From positions 1-64,000 of the forward strand of contig NZ_SEWW01000010.1 in NCBI RefSeq assembly GCF_011090385.1: a stretch of DNA of 64,000 nucleotides. The letters are read 5' to 3'. Below, piece after piece: positions 45,588-52,865 of the stretch. The stretch comes from Aquirufa beregesia. Lineage in GTDB: Bacteria; Bacteroidota; Bacteroidia; Cytophagales; Spirosomataceae. Both the position numbers and the translations under genes were made by a program. The notes beneath the pieces are model-generated. The model searched no databases. It was not told the DNA's origin and saw only the letters and a list, made by a program, of their open reading frames with translations. Every line of letters begins with the position of its first letter. Positions within the stretch are counted from its first letter, which is position 1.

Positions 45588-45676
45588 ATTTTTTATCCCA
45601 TAAGACTAAAATTAATAATTTTGATTCCACTAAAACCTAATAACAAAACACTAACTAAGCTTACCATACTCAAACA

Positions 45677-46240
45677 ATGATAGAAACAATTTCACAACCT
45701 TGGCCTTGGTACGTGGCGGGGGCCCTAATCGGTTTAATTGTACCAGCTTTATTGCTTTTAGGCAATAAGCATTTTGGCATATCTTCTAATTTAAGGCATA
45801 TTTGCGCGGCTTGTATTCCTAGTAATATTCCCTTTTTTAAATACGATTGGAAGAAAGAATCTTGGAATTTATTCTTTGTAGGTGGAATTTTGGTGGGTGG
45901 ATTTTTATCAGCCCAATACCTAGGTTCCAATGAGCCCATCCAAATTCATCCTGATTTAGCTAAGGAATTAGCTGCCTATGGCATAACTGATTTTTCAGGT
46001 ATGGTTCCGGTTCAACTGTTCTCTTTTGACTCCTTGTTTTCAGCCAAAGGATTGATCATGATGATAGGAGGCGGATTTTTAGTGGGCTTTGGCACTCGTT
46101 ATGCGGGAGGTTGTACTTCTGGACATGCCATCATGGGCTTAAGTAATCTTCAGTGGCCTTCCTTGATAGCTACGATTTGCTTCATGGCAGGAGGATTCAT
46201 CATGGCCAATTTCATTTTACCTTACATTCTTAGCCTTTAA
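45677..46240 (+). CDS. YeeE/YedE-family transporter, first half
   Basis: The 187-residue membrane protein carries the sulfur-binding motif [11 protein letters not shown] of YeeE/YedE proteins, which take up thiosulfate in E. coli. It has five or so helices, so it is only half of the full-length transporter; the other half is encoded by the next gene, whose ATG overlaps its stop codon (TAATG). The two should form one transporter. Confidence 0.9.
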   Translation: MIETISQPWPWYVAGALIGLIVPALLLLGNKHFGISSNLRHICAACIPSNIPFFKYDWKKESWNLFFVGGILVGGFLSAQYLGSNEPIQIHPDLAKELAAYGITDFSGMVPVQLFSFDSLFSAKGLIMMIGGGFLVGFGTRYAGGCTSGHAIMGLSNLQWPSLIATICFMAGGFIMANFILPYILSL

Positions 46241-46755
46241 TGAACATGGAAAATAAGACAATCGTACATAGTAACCCGGCAGATTACGAAGCAAGATCAT
46301 TGGATACCATGTGTATCAATGAATCCGAGTTAAAGCACCCATGGTGGTATAATTTTAAGTATTTAGCTGTAGGCATCGTATTTGGAGTAGTATTCGTGAA
46401 AGCGGAAATTATTTCTTGGTTTAGAATTCAAGAAATGTTTCGCTTGCAAAACTTTCATATGTATGGCGTGATTGGCACAGCGGTTGTGGTAGGAGCCATT
46501 TCGGTATTCTTAATTAAGAAATTTAATGTCAAAACCATTCACGGAGAAGAAATCACCTTTACGGATAAGAAATTCAACAAAGGCCAGATTTACGGCGGTT
46601 TGATGTTTGGCTTTGGCTGGGCGATCACAGGAGCTTGCCCAGGTCCGCTGTTTGCCCAATTGGGTACTGGAGTATTGTCCATCGCCGTAGTAATCCTAAG
46701 CGCCATTGCTGGCACTTGGACTTACGGATACCTACGCGATAAACTACCGCATTAA
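46240..46755 (+). CDS. YeeE/YedE-family transporter, second half (DUF6691-like)
   Basis: The 171-residue membrane protein has the second Cys motif of the family, W-A-I-T-G-A-C-P-G-P-L-F-A-Q-L-G, in a four-helix bundle. It overlaps the first half by one base at TAATG, a classic sign of coupled translation in a fixed ratio. The gene is the last of the operon and is followed by a strong terminator. Confidence 0.9.
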   Translation: MNMENKTIVHSNPADYEARSLDTMCINESELKHPWWYNFKYLAVGIVFGVVFVKAEIISWFRIQEMFRLQNFHMYGVIGTAVVVGAISVFLIKKFNVKTIHGEEITFTDKKFNKGQIYGGLMFGFGWAITGACPGPLFAQLGTGVLSIAVVILSAIAGTWTYGYLRDKLPH

Positions 46756-46780
46756 TACCAATATATCCTTAATTTATACG

Positions 46781-46813
46781 AAGACCATCACCGAGAGGTG
46801 GTGGTCTTTTTTT
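46781..46813 (+). terminator. Rho-independent terminator closing the tauE-yeeE operon
   Basis: A 12-bp stem AAGACCATCACC / GGTGGTGGTCTT (one T-G pair) has a GAGA tetraloop and is followed by seven T's. Confidence 0.92.
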
Positions 46814-47027
46814 ATGGTGGGGGTAATATTTGAACAGATTAAACCATTCCAAATTTTCTGAAATTAACTTCAATAATTGAACAACATATTAATTTTAATT
46901 AGAAATCATTTTACCAAAACAGTAATATATATGCTTCAAATTTCAAAATAGGCCTAATGTAAAATCAAAAATCAACATAATTCTTACTATATTTTGGAAA
47001 CTTAATTAATGAATTTCCTATTTTCAA

Positions 47028-47519
47028 ATGAACGATTACTGTATTTCAACATCAGAAAAAAAATCCTTGTCTGAATATAATTCTTTGGAACTAAGAGGAT
47101 GGATAATTGAACGTTTATCTAAAATTGAATTTCAAATAAATCAAGTTATTATCAACCATATAAAACCTGTCAATTGTGAAGATTTCGAAAGAATTATATT
47201 AAACCCATCAATTATTTCATTTGGAAGTAAAATCAAGATTCTTCAAAATATAAATGATTTCGATAAGTCAATAATTGGTAAAATCCGCGAATCGGCTTCT
47301 ATTCGGAATGTATTTGCACATGCCCCCATCTATGATTTAATTGAAATAGATATAGACCCTGATATTAATAGTATTAACGCGTCTAATAAAATTGATAAAA
47401 TGAATAGTCAAGGACAAATAACCTCAGTAAAAGTTTCGGAAAGTCTGAATCAATTCTATGATTCAACTTCTGACATATTAGAATATTTTTCAAAATATTC
47501 ATTAAATAAATCGGAATGA
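47028..47519 (+). CDS. HEPN-like hypothetical protein
   Basis: The 163-residue protein is not assigned to a family. It is all-helical and contains I-R-N/R93-N94-V-F-A-H98, the R-x4-H motif that forms the RNase site of HEPN domains, preceded by an acidic helix (S-I-I-G-K-I-R-E-S-A-S). The DNA is clearly more AT-rich than the sulfur genes around it, which suggests acquisition. Its stop overlaps the start of the next gene (ATGA). No MNT nucleotidyltransferase or other antitoxin lies next to it, so a toxin-antitoxin role is only a guess; Abi-like defence or an inactive domain are alternatives. Confidence 0.55.
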   Translation: MNDYCISTSEKKSLSEYNSLELRGWIIERLSKIEFQINQVIINHIKPVNCEDFERIILNPSIISFGSKIKILQNINDFDKSIIGKIRESASIRNVFAHAPIYDLIEIDIDPDINSINASNKIDKMNSQGQITSVKVSESLNQFYDSTSDILEYFSKYSLNKSE

Positions 47520-48112
47520 AGCCCATGCTAAAAAAACACCCAATTCTAGTAGGCATTATCTGTGCAACTATCTTGTTATTCATCGCTACCCAATTTTATC
47601 CGGGTGGTTCTATGGCCGACAAAAACTCGGTTGGTTTTGATTGGACCCAAAATTTCATTTCCAATCTCTTTGGCGAAAAAGCCATCAATGGCAATGAAAA
47701 TCTAGCTCGTTATTGGGCCTATGCAGGAATGGTTTTCCTCTCGCTTAGCTTGACGGTCTTCTTTGTTCAGTTTTCCGTCAAAATACCTCATAAAGGGTCT
47801 GGACTTGTAGTCCGTTACCTTGGTTCTCTGGGTATGCTATTTACTTTTTTAATCGTAACTCCATACCATGATCTCATGGTGGTATTATCCAGCACGCTAT
47901 TTCTAGTTTGCCTCTTCTACATCACCGTCTTTATCTTTAAAACGAAACAGCACTTCTTAAAACTCTTATGTGTCATCTGCTTACTTATTTTCTATGCGAC
48001 ACTGTACCTATATGGCGCTGGCTCATTTGACATACTGCCCATCATGCAGAAATTAACTTTTGTAAGCGTCATTAGCTTGGTATTAACGCTGCAATATCGA
48101 TGTACGTTGTAG
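47516..48112 (+). CDS. Integral membrane hypothetical protein (DUF998-like)
   Basis: The 198-residue protein has about six hydrophobic helices, with Y-P-G-G-S near the end of the first and F-D-W-T-Q-N-F-I-S-N-L-F-G after it, a pattern seen in DUF998-type proteins. The function is unknown. Its ATG overlaps the HEPN-like gene stop by 4 nt, so the two are cotranslated; the base composition is closer to the host than that of the HEPN gene. Confidence 0.7.
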   Translation: MKPMLKKHPILVGIICATILLFIATQFYPGGSMADKNSVGFDWTQNFISNLFGEKAINGNENLARYWAYAGMVFLSLSLTVFFVQFSVKIPHKGSGLVVRYLGSLGMLFTFLIVTPYHDLMVVLSSTLFLVCLFYITVFIFKTKQHFLKLLCVICLLIFYATLYLYGAGSFDILPIMQKLTFVSVISLVLTLQYRCTL

Positions 48113-48253
48113 CAAAAAAACCACAAATACCTACTCTTGCTCAGGTCAAAAACCCGTCTACCGCTGCGTTCATCACATTTCGCTGGAGCTGAACGACGGG
48201 GTTCTCTTTCTTAAGAAAATTCTACATTCTTCATTTTACATTCTACATAGAAA

Positions 48254-48407
48254 GGTTAATCCCAACGAAAGATTGGAGCGTAGCTTGAGCGAAGCGGCAG
48301 GCGGATATTTGACTTTGCGCATAGGCCATGTGCGAAAGCGTCAAAGATTAAAGCCATAAGCGAAGTGACAATCGGTTCTGCAAGGCAGAATTCGTCTTGG
48401 ATTAACC
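48254..48407. mobile_element. MITE-like 154-bp element with 9-bp terminal inverted repeats
   Basis: The stretch is bounded by GGTTAATCC (48254-48262) and GGATTAACC (48399-48407), exact inverted repeats. The inside is much richer in G+C than its surroundings and has no host-like ORF; it contains short words repeated on both strands (G-A-G-C-G-A-A-G-C-G-G-type). Just outside on the right is a hairpin of T and A tracts. No target-site duplication was found. It may be a non-autonomous mobile element or a dispersed structural repeat. Confidence 0.45.
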
Positions 48408-48651
48408 GTACTCTTCCTGTTTTTTTTGTTTCTTTTTTTATGAAAAAAAAGAAAGAACATGAAAAGTATTTTTCCAATAATGTTAATGATAAAAGGAAAC
48501 AGAATAAGCCAACCTTTTATTGTTTCATCATTTCACTAGGCATTTCTTTTTTTTCAAAAAAAGAAAGACCAAAGAAAGGTTGAAATAAAATGATGAATTA
48601 TAAATGGTTTTGTTTCAAATTCTTCATTCCCCTCTAATCCCTAATAACTAA
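48408..48651. repeat. A/T-tract hairpins right of the MITE-like element
   Basis: Two long hairpins made of T tracts and A tracts lie at 48428-48458 (TTTCTTTTTTT / AAAAAAAAGAAA) and 48543-48567 (TTTCTTTTTTTT / AAAAAAAGAAAG). Family C and B low-complexity words fill 48588-48656. Before the MITE, 48113-48253 holds an imperfect ACCCGTC / GACGGG inverted repeat and a family A patch. No gene is seen in this 540-nt stretch. Confidence 0.5.
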
Positions 48652-49668
48652 TCACTTTTTATATGGCCCATACTTATGCCTTTTCTCCGAATAGGAATCT
48701 GCATATGGACCAAAGGGATGATCAAAGGGCTTTTTAGCTATTTTAGGCCAATCATGACTTAGATCCATGCTCGGTCTAGGCATGGAATTGATGTAGGCAG
48801 CTACATCCCAAGCTTCTTCATCGCTCAGTTGAGCTTTTTCATACGTAGTACCCAAGGGCATATTGTATTTCACATAGCCTGCCAAATTGGAGATCCGGAA
48901 CAAACCCGCCCCCTGGTTATAACTATGAACTCCCCAAAGCGGTGGATAGGTATACGATTTTCCTCCTTCGGCTAACACCCCTTCCCCATTGGCCTGATGA
49001 CAAGATTGACATTTACCTTCATACACCATCTTCCCTTTGTCAAGATCGGTGGCTCGTTTCAGAAATTTCAACTTAAAGATCCCTGATCCCTTGGGTTTAT
49101 CCCCTTTGGCTACATCCTTTCCTAGCCATGCGATATAGGCTAAAATGGCCTGCATTTCCTTACTGGTAGAGTCCAGTTTCTTCCCATTCAAACTCCTTTC
49201 AAAACAATCATTGACCCTTTTAACTTGGTTTTCTACAGTCCCCGAACGGGCTCTAAACTTAGGATAAGTGGATTCCACCGCAAAATAATTATTTCCCCAA
49301 GGCTGAGCACCCGCCTTCAAATGACAATTTTGACAATTCATGCCATTGGACATGGCTCTCACTGAGCCTTTAGGCCCCAAATAATCCGATGTATGCGCAA
49401 TCAATTCCCGCCCATACAAAACCAATTCCTTTTGCTTAGGACTTAAATACATCATACGCCAGTCGGAAGGTGCCGTCCACACATGGCTAAAATTGGAATC
49501 TGGCTGAATAAATATAGCACTCGAATCGGCTCTTGTTTCTGTGGATGTCATGGTATGACTTCTTCCAAAAATCAAATATGCCGCCAGACCTAGCAAAAGT
49601 ACAACTAGGCCGTACAAAAATCGAATGAAGGTGTCTATGGATGTCTTAGGGGATTGACTTGTTTTCAT
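48652..49668 (-). CDS. tsdA: Diheme cytochrome c, TsdA-like thiosulfate dehydrogenase
   Basis: The ~338-residue protein has an N-terminal membrane anchor (G-L-V-V-L-L-L-G-L-A-A-Y-L-I-F-G) and two heme sites, C112-Q-N-C115-H116 and C220-Q-S-C223-H224. The stretch V-N-D-C155-F-E-R-S-L-N-G matches the TsdA region that supplies an unusual Cys as the distal ligand of the active-site heme. TsdA joins two thiosulfates to tetrathionate, or splits it, in the periplasm. The ATG at 49668 is used because a TTG at 49695 would overlap the -7 element of its promoter. It is divergent from the sqr gene and shares an operator with it. Confidence 0.88.
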   Translation of the reverse strand: MKTSQSPKTSIDTFIRFLYGLVVLLLGLAAYLIFGRSHTMTSTETRADSSAIFIQPDSNFSHVWTAPSDWRMMYLSPKQKELVLYGRELIAHTSDYLGPKGSVRAMSNGMNCQNCHLKAGAQPWGNNYFAVESTYPKFRARSGTVENQVKRVNDCFERSLNGKKLDSTSKEMQAILAYIAWLGKDVAKGDKPKGSGIFKLKFLKRATDLDKGKMVYEGKCQSCHQANGEGVLAEGGKSYTYPPLWGVHSYNQGAGLFRISNLAGYVKYNMPLGTTYEKAQLSDEEAWDVAAYINSMPRPSMDLSHDWPKIAKKPFDHPFGPYADSYSEKRHKYGPYKK

Positions 49669-49692
49669 GAGTAATGATGCTGGTAAAACATT

Positions 49693-49737
49693 CAAAATTA
49701 GCTCCTCTTTTTGCCTCTCATAGTGACAAATATCACG
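49693..49737 (-). promoter_or_regulatory. Crp/Fnr-type operator and -7 element of tsdA (minus strand)
   Basis: On the minus strand CGTGATATTTGTCACT (49737-49722) is followed by TAATTTTG (49700-49693), a perfect TAnnTTTG. From the first base of the palindrome to the last G is again 44 nt. The ATG of tsdA lies 24 nt further. The palindrome is shared with the plus-strand promoter at 49722-49766. Confidence 0.8.
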
Positions 49738-49766
49738 AATTACTATGCTTGAATCCTATAATATTA
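49722..49766 (+). promoter_or_regulatory. Crp/Fnr-type operator and -7 element of sqr (plus strand)
   Basis: AGTGACAAATATCACG (49722-49737) is followed by TAATATTA (49759-49766), which matches TAnnTTTG in the TA and the middle T's only. The distance is 44 nt as at the other sites. The weak -7 element suggests that this promoter depends on the activator. Confidence 0.65.
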
Positions 49767-49789
49767 CATATAATTAAAACAAAAACCAC

Positions 49790-50983
49790 ATGAGAATTCA
49801 TCATCAAATTGTCATCATCGGTGGAGGGAATGCTGGAATTTCCGTTGCTAGCCAGTTATTACGTACTGATTCCTCTTTAGACATTGCCTTAATAGATGCT
49901 GCCGACAAACATTATTATCAGCCTGCTTGGACTTTAGTGGGTGGCGGCGTGTATGATATTCAAAAAACCGTTCGCGATGAGGCTTCGGTAATGCCTGACA
50001 AGGTTCGATGGATAAAAGCTATGGTGACGGAGGTTCAGGCCGACAAGAATAAATTGGAACTGAGCAATGGAGAATCCATCTATTACGACTACCTCGTGGT
50101 AAGTCCAGGCATTCAATTGAATTGGTCTGAAATCAAAGGTCTAAAAGAAAGTCTGGGTAAAAACGGAGTTTGCTCCAATTATAGCTTTGAAACAGCTCCC
50201 TATACATGGGAATGTGTACAAGCGCTACCCCAAGGAGGAAAAGTCATTTTTACCAATCCTCATACTCCTGTGAAATGTGGTGGTGCCCCTCAAAAAGTCA
50301 TGTACCTTTCCTCCGACTATTTCAAAAAACACCACAAAGCAGCTGATGTTCAATTTTGGAGTGGTGGAACTCGGGTATTTGGTGTGGAAAAATATGAAAA
50401 AACATTAAAGCGAGTTATACATCGTTATGGGATCAAAACTCAGTTTTTTGTCAAATTAGTGGAGATTGATGGACCAGCTAAAAAAGCCAAATTCGTGGGT
50501 ATAGGAGAAGCTAATAAAGACCACGAATATTGGGTAGATTATGATATGATTCACGTAACTCCACCCCAGTCCGCTCCTGATTTTATTCAAAAAAGCAGCT
50601 TGGCCAATGCCACAGGCTGGGTAGAAGTAGACAAACATAGCCTACAACATGTTCGTTTCCCAAATGTGTTTTCTTGTGGAGACGTAGCAGGTATACCTGT
50701 TTCCAGAACGGGAGCGGCTATACGTAAACAAGCCCCTGTATTGGTGGCCAACTTAAGTTCGCTGATTAAAGGAGAAGCATTAAAGGCATCTTACAACGGT
50801 TATTCATCCTGCCCTATTGTTACGGGATATGGCAAATTAGTCTTAGCGGAGTTTGATTATGATAATGTACCAACGGAAACTTTTCCTTTTGATCAATCAA
50901 AAGAAAGGTGGTCTATGTACCAATTAAAAACTAAAATCTTGCCTTGGCTCTATTGGAATGAAATATTACCCGGTAAAATGTAA
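49790..50983 (+). CDS. sqr: Type II sulfide:quinone oxidoreductase
   Basis: The 397-residue FAD enzyme oxidises sulfide to sulfane sulfur and passes electrons to quinone at the membrane surface. FAD-binding motif G-G-G-N-A-G-I-S-V-A starts it. The pair V-K-C163-G-G-A-P-Q-K and S-S-C341-P-I-V-T-G-Y matches the two redox cysteines of the mitochondrial/type II enzymes. P-F-D-Q-S-K-E-R and the membrane-binding C-terminus (P-W-L-Y-W-N) are also as in that type. C296 in F-S-C-G-D is extra. The persulfide it makes is the substrate of the dioxygenase encoded at 43.4 kb. Confidence 0.95.
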   Translation: MRIHHQIVIIGGGNAGISVASQLLRTDSSLDIALIDAADKHYYQPAWTLVGGGVYDIQKTVRDEASVMPDKVRWIKAMVTEVQADKNKLELSNGESIYYDYLVVSPGIQLNWSEIKGLKESLGKNGVCSNYSFETAPYTWECVQALPQGGKVIFTNPHTPVKCGGAPQKVMYLSSDYFKKHHKAADVQFWSGGTRVFGVEKYEKTLKRVIHRYGIKTQFFVKLVEIDGPAKKAKFVGIGEANKDHEYWVDYDMIHVTPPQSAPDFIQKSSLANATGWVEVDKHSLQHVRFPNVFSCGDVAGIPVSRTGAAIRKQAPVLVANLSSLIKGEALKASYNGYSSCPIVTGYGKLVLAEFDYDNVPTETFPFDQSKERWSMYQLKTKILPWLYWNEILPGKM

Positions 50984-51013
50984 AAAAGCTGGAGACATTT
51001 TGTGCCCCCAGCT
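50982..51013 (-). terminator. Terminator between sqr and dsrE-like gene
   Basis: A stem AGCTGG / CCAGCT, extended by wobble pairs, is followed on the minus strand by six T's (A's at 50982-50987). It should stop the minus-strand dsrE-like transcript, and may slow the plus-strand sqr transcript. Confidence 0.75.
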
Positions 51014-51033
51014 CTAACAAAAATGCCCGATGA

Positions 51034-51444
51034 CTATGGTTTCAAATAAGACCAACCCGCTTCTTGCTTTAAAACTACTTCAGCAACTCCAGATGGTACA
51101 AATCCCGACTGAGGCAATAAAGTGGCTTTATCAATTTTGTTCATGCGGATGGTATTTTCGCAAGCTACAAAAGATACACCTTTAGCGGCTAATTCGGCAA
51201 TTTTAGCCTTTTGAGTAGTTTTTGAATCAATTAATAAACCAATACCTGATCCATGTGCCACTACTTCAATGGAAGTATTAGGCCCAAGGGCAGATTGAAG
51301 ATTACCAATATTACGTACCACACCATGCCAAGCAATGGTATCCGAAGTGTTCACTTGAATCACAATTTTGTGAGTAGGCGACTGGGCTAAAACATGAAAG
51401 CTCATTAATAGCGCAAAGACAGAAGTAACAAGGATTTTTTTCAT
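51034..51444 (-). CDS. Periplasmic DsrE-family protein
   Basis: The 136-residue protein has a signal peptide (F-A-L-L-M-S-F-H-V-L-A-Q) and the DsrE/DsrF fold. I-E-V-V-A-H-G-S-G-I-G-L-L and V-S-F-V-A-C-E-N-T-I-R hold the conserved Cys used by sulfur carriers of this family. A periplasmic DsrE may accept or store sulfane sulfur made by TsdA or Sqr. It converges with sqr on a shared terminator and faces the methyltransferase gene at its own start. Confidence 0.88.
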   Translation of the reverse strand: MKKILVTSVFALLMSFHVLAQSPTHKIVIQVNTSDTIAWHGVVRNIGNLQSALGPNTSIEVVAHGSGIGLLIDSKTTQKAKIAELAAKGVSFVACENTIRMNKIDKATLLPQSGFVPSGVAEVVLKQEAGWSYLKP

Positions 51445-51478
51445 TTTCTAAATTTTTCCGAAAGTAAGCAATCTACAC

Positions 51479-52081
51479 ATGAAAGCCATATGGAATTCCA
51501 AATATGATTCAAAAGAATATCAATACGGCTTAGAGCCTAATGAATTCTTAAAAAAAACATTAACCCAAATGGCGGTAGGTAGACTCCTCGTTCCTGCAGC
51601 CGGCGAAGGACGAGACGCTGTTTTTGCGGCTCAAGTAGCTTGGGAAGTCCATGCTTTTGATAGCAGTGCTACAGCTCAAGGAAAAGCCAACAAACTAGCC
51701 GGAGAAAGATCCGTCAATTTACATTATGAATGCATCGATGCAGCCAGTGTGCGCTATCCCTTAGAATCCTTTGATGCCATAGCTTTGATCTACTTCCACC
51801 AAATGCCAGAAGAAAGACGAAAATTTCATCAACAATGTATCAAATGGCTAAAACCTGGAGGTAAAATTATCTTGGAAGGATTTCATAAAAATCAACTGGG
51901 TCAAAAATCAGGTGGACCCAAGGAATGGGATATGCTGTTTGATGAGGAAGAGCTGAACCAAGATTTCACTGGATTACATATCGAGTATTTGGAAGAAAAG
52001 GAATGCATACTAAACGAAGGACCCTTACACCAAGGAAAAGCTTATGTGATTGATTTAGTGGCTACAAAACCCTTGAGCTAA
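51479..52081 (+). CDS. Class I SAM-dependent methyltransferase
   Basis: The 200-residue protein has the TPMT/TehB-like start W-N-S-K-Y-D-S-K-E-Y-Q-Y-G, then the SAM loop L-V-P-A-A-G-E-G-R-D-A-V-F-A-A and W-L-K-P-G-G-K-I-I-L-E-G. This group includes thiol and tellurite/selenite methyltransferases. Next to sulfide and persulfide genes, a thiol or inorganic-sulfur methyltransferase is possible. It is divergent from the dsrE-like gene with 34 nt between starts. Confidence 0.85.
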   Translation: MKAIWNSKYDSKEYQYGLEPNEFLKKTLTQMAVGRLLVPAAGEGRDAVFAAQVAWEVHAFDSSATAQGKANKLAGERSVNLHYECIDAASVRYPLESFDAIALIYFHQMPEERRKFHQQCIKWLKPGGKIILEGFHKNQLGQKSGGPKEWDMLFDEEELNQDFTGLHIEYLEEKECILNEGPLHQGKAYVIDLVATKPLS

Positions 52082-52091
52082 TCACCTTGAG

Positions 52092-52136
52092 TGAGATAAT
52101 AGTCACGCCGACAGATCTAAATCAACGCTACCTTTG
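52092..52136 (+). promoter_or_regulatory. Crp/Fnr-type operator (one mismatch) and -7 element of the rhodanese-thioredoxin operon
   Basis: TGAGATAATAGTCACG (52092-52107) has one mismatch to TGTGA-N6-TCACG in the distal half-site. It is followed by a perfect TACCTTTG (52129-52136). First base to last G is again 44 nt, TCAC to last G 30 nt. The start codon lies 21 nt downstream. Confidence 0.65.
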
Positions 52137-52156
52137 TCATATAAAAAATCAAAGAC

Positions 52157-52459
52157 ATGTTCGAATTTATTAAGAATTTATTGGGTATAGGCCCACAGGT
52201 GGATGTGAAAGCGCTTATTCGAGAAGGTGCAAAAGTTGTCGATGTTCGGACTCCTGCCGAGTATCAGCAAGGACATATCAAAAAATCCATGAATATTCCT
52301 TTGCAAACATTGGCCAACAATCTGAATAAATTAGGCAAAGATGAAGTCATCATTACCTGTTGTGCCTCTGGTATGCGAAGTGGTGCCGCCAGACGCATGC
52401 TAAAGTCCTATGGATATAAAAATGTCCACAATGGTGGAACTTGGTCATCATTACAATAG
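52157..52459 (+). CDS. Single-domain rhodanese with tandem cysteines
   Basis: The 100-residue protein has an amphipathic N-terminus (F-E-F-I-K-N-L-L-G-I-G), the V-D-V-R-T-P-A-E-Y motif and the active loop C68-C69-A-S-G-M-R-S. The catalytic Cys should be C69 by spacing; C68 next to it is unusual and could form a disulfide or trisulfide. It is the first gene of a small operon with thioredoxin, and the sulfane sulfur it carries could be reduced by that thioredoxin to release sulfide. Confidence 0.92.
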   Translation: MFEFIKNLLGIGPQVDVKALIREGAKVVDVRTPAEYQQGHIKKSMNIPLQTLANNLNKLGKDEVIITCCASGMRSGAARRMLKSYGYKNVHNGGTWSSLQ

Positions 52460-52483
52460 TTTAGCCTTATAAACGCCTTAGAC

Positions 52484-52780
52484 ATGAGCAATTTTTCAGA
52501 ATTATTAAAATCGGAGCAGCCAGTACTGGTCGACTTTTCGGCAGAATGGTGTGGCCCTTGTAAGCAATTGAAGCCTATTTTGGAGCAAGTAAAAGCCAAA
52601 ATTGGAGACTCCGCGAAAATCATCAAGGTAGATGTGGACAAAAACCGAAAAACGGCTGAGAAATTCCAGATTCGATCTGTACCAACCATGATTTTATTCA
52701 AAAATGGTAAATCCGTCTGGCGACAATCAGGCGTTATTCCTGCTCATACGTTGGTGGAAATAATTCAACAATACAGCTAA
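52484..52780 (+). CDS. trxA: Thioredoxin
   Basis: The 98-residue cytosolic protein has the active site W-C23-G-P-C26-K and the cis-Pro loop R-S-V-P-T-M. It lies 24 nt after the rhodanese gene and probably reduces persulfides or disulfides made in this island. Its length is the usual one of a single thioredoxin domain. Confidence 0.95.
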   Translation: MSNFSELLKSEQPVLVDFSAEWCGPCKQLKPILEQVKAKIGDSAKIIKVDVDKNRKTAEKFQIRSVPTMILFKNGKSVWRQSGVIPAHTLVEIIQQYS

Positions 52781-52865
52781 ATCAATGTAGAATGAAGAAT
52801 TATCACTTACCAGACAGTGAAAAGAAATATATGAATAACGAATTATCCTACATCCTACATTTATT

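Noticed and set aside
48256-48477. Minus-strand ORF of 73 codons across the MITE-like element
   Set aside because: It runs through the inverted repeats and T/A tracts and has a Phe/Lys low-complexity end; it is an accident of composition.
49669-49695. Upstream TTG start for TsdA
   Set aside because: It overlaps the perfect TAATTTTG element at 49693-49700. The ATG at 49668 gives a normal membrane anchor start.
52091-52106. Reading the operator before the rhodanese operon as GTGA-N8-TCAC
   Set aside because: The eight-base spacer would break the pattern. Taking TGAGA-N6-TCACG, with one mismatch, gives the same 44-nt geometry as the other four promoters and is preferred.
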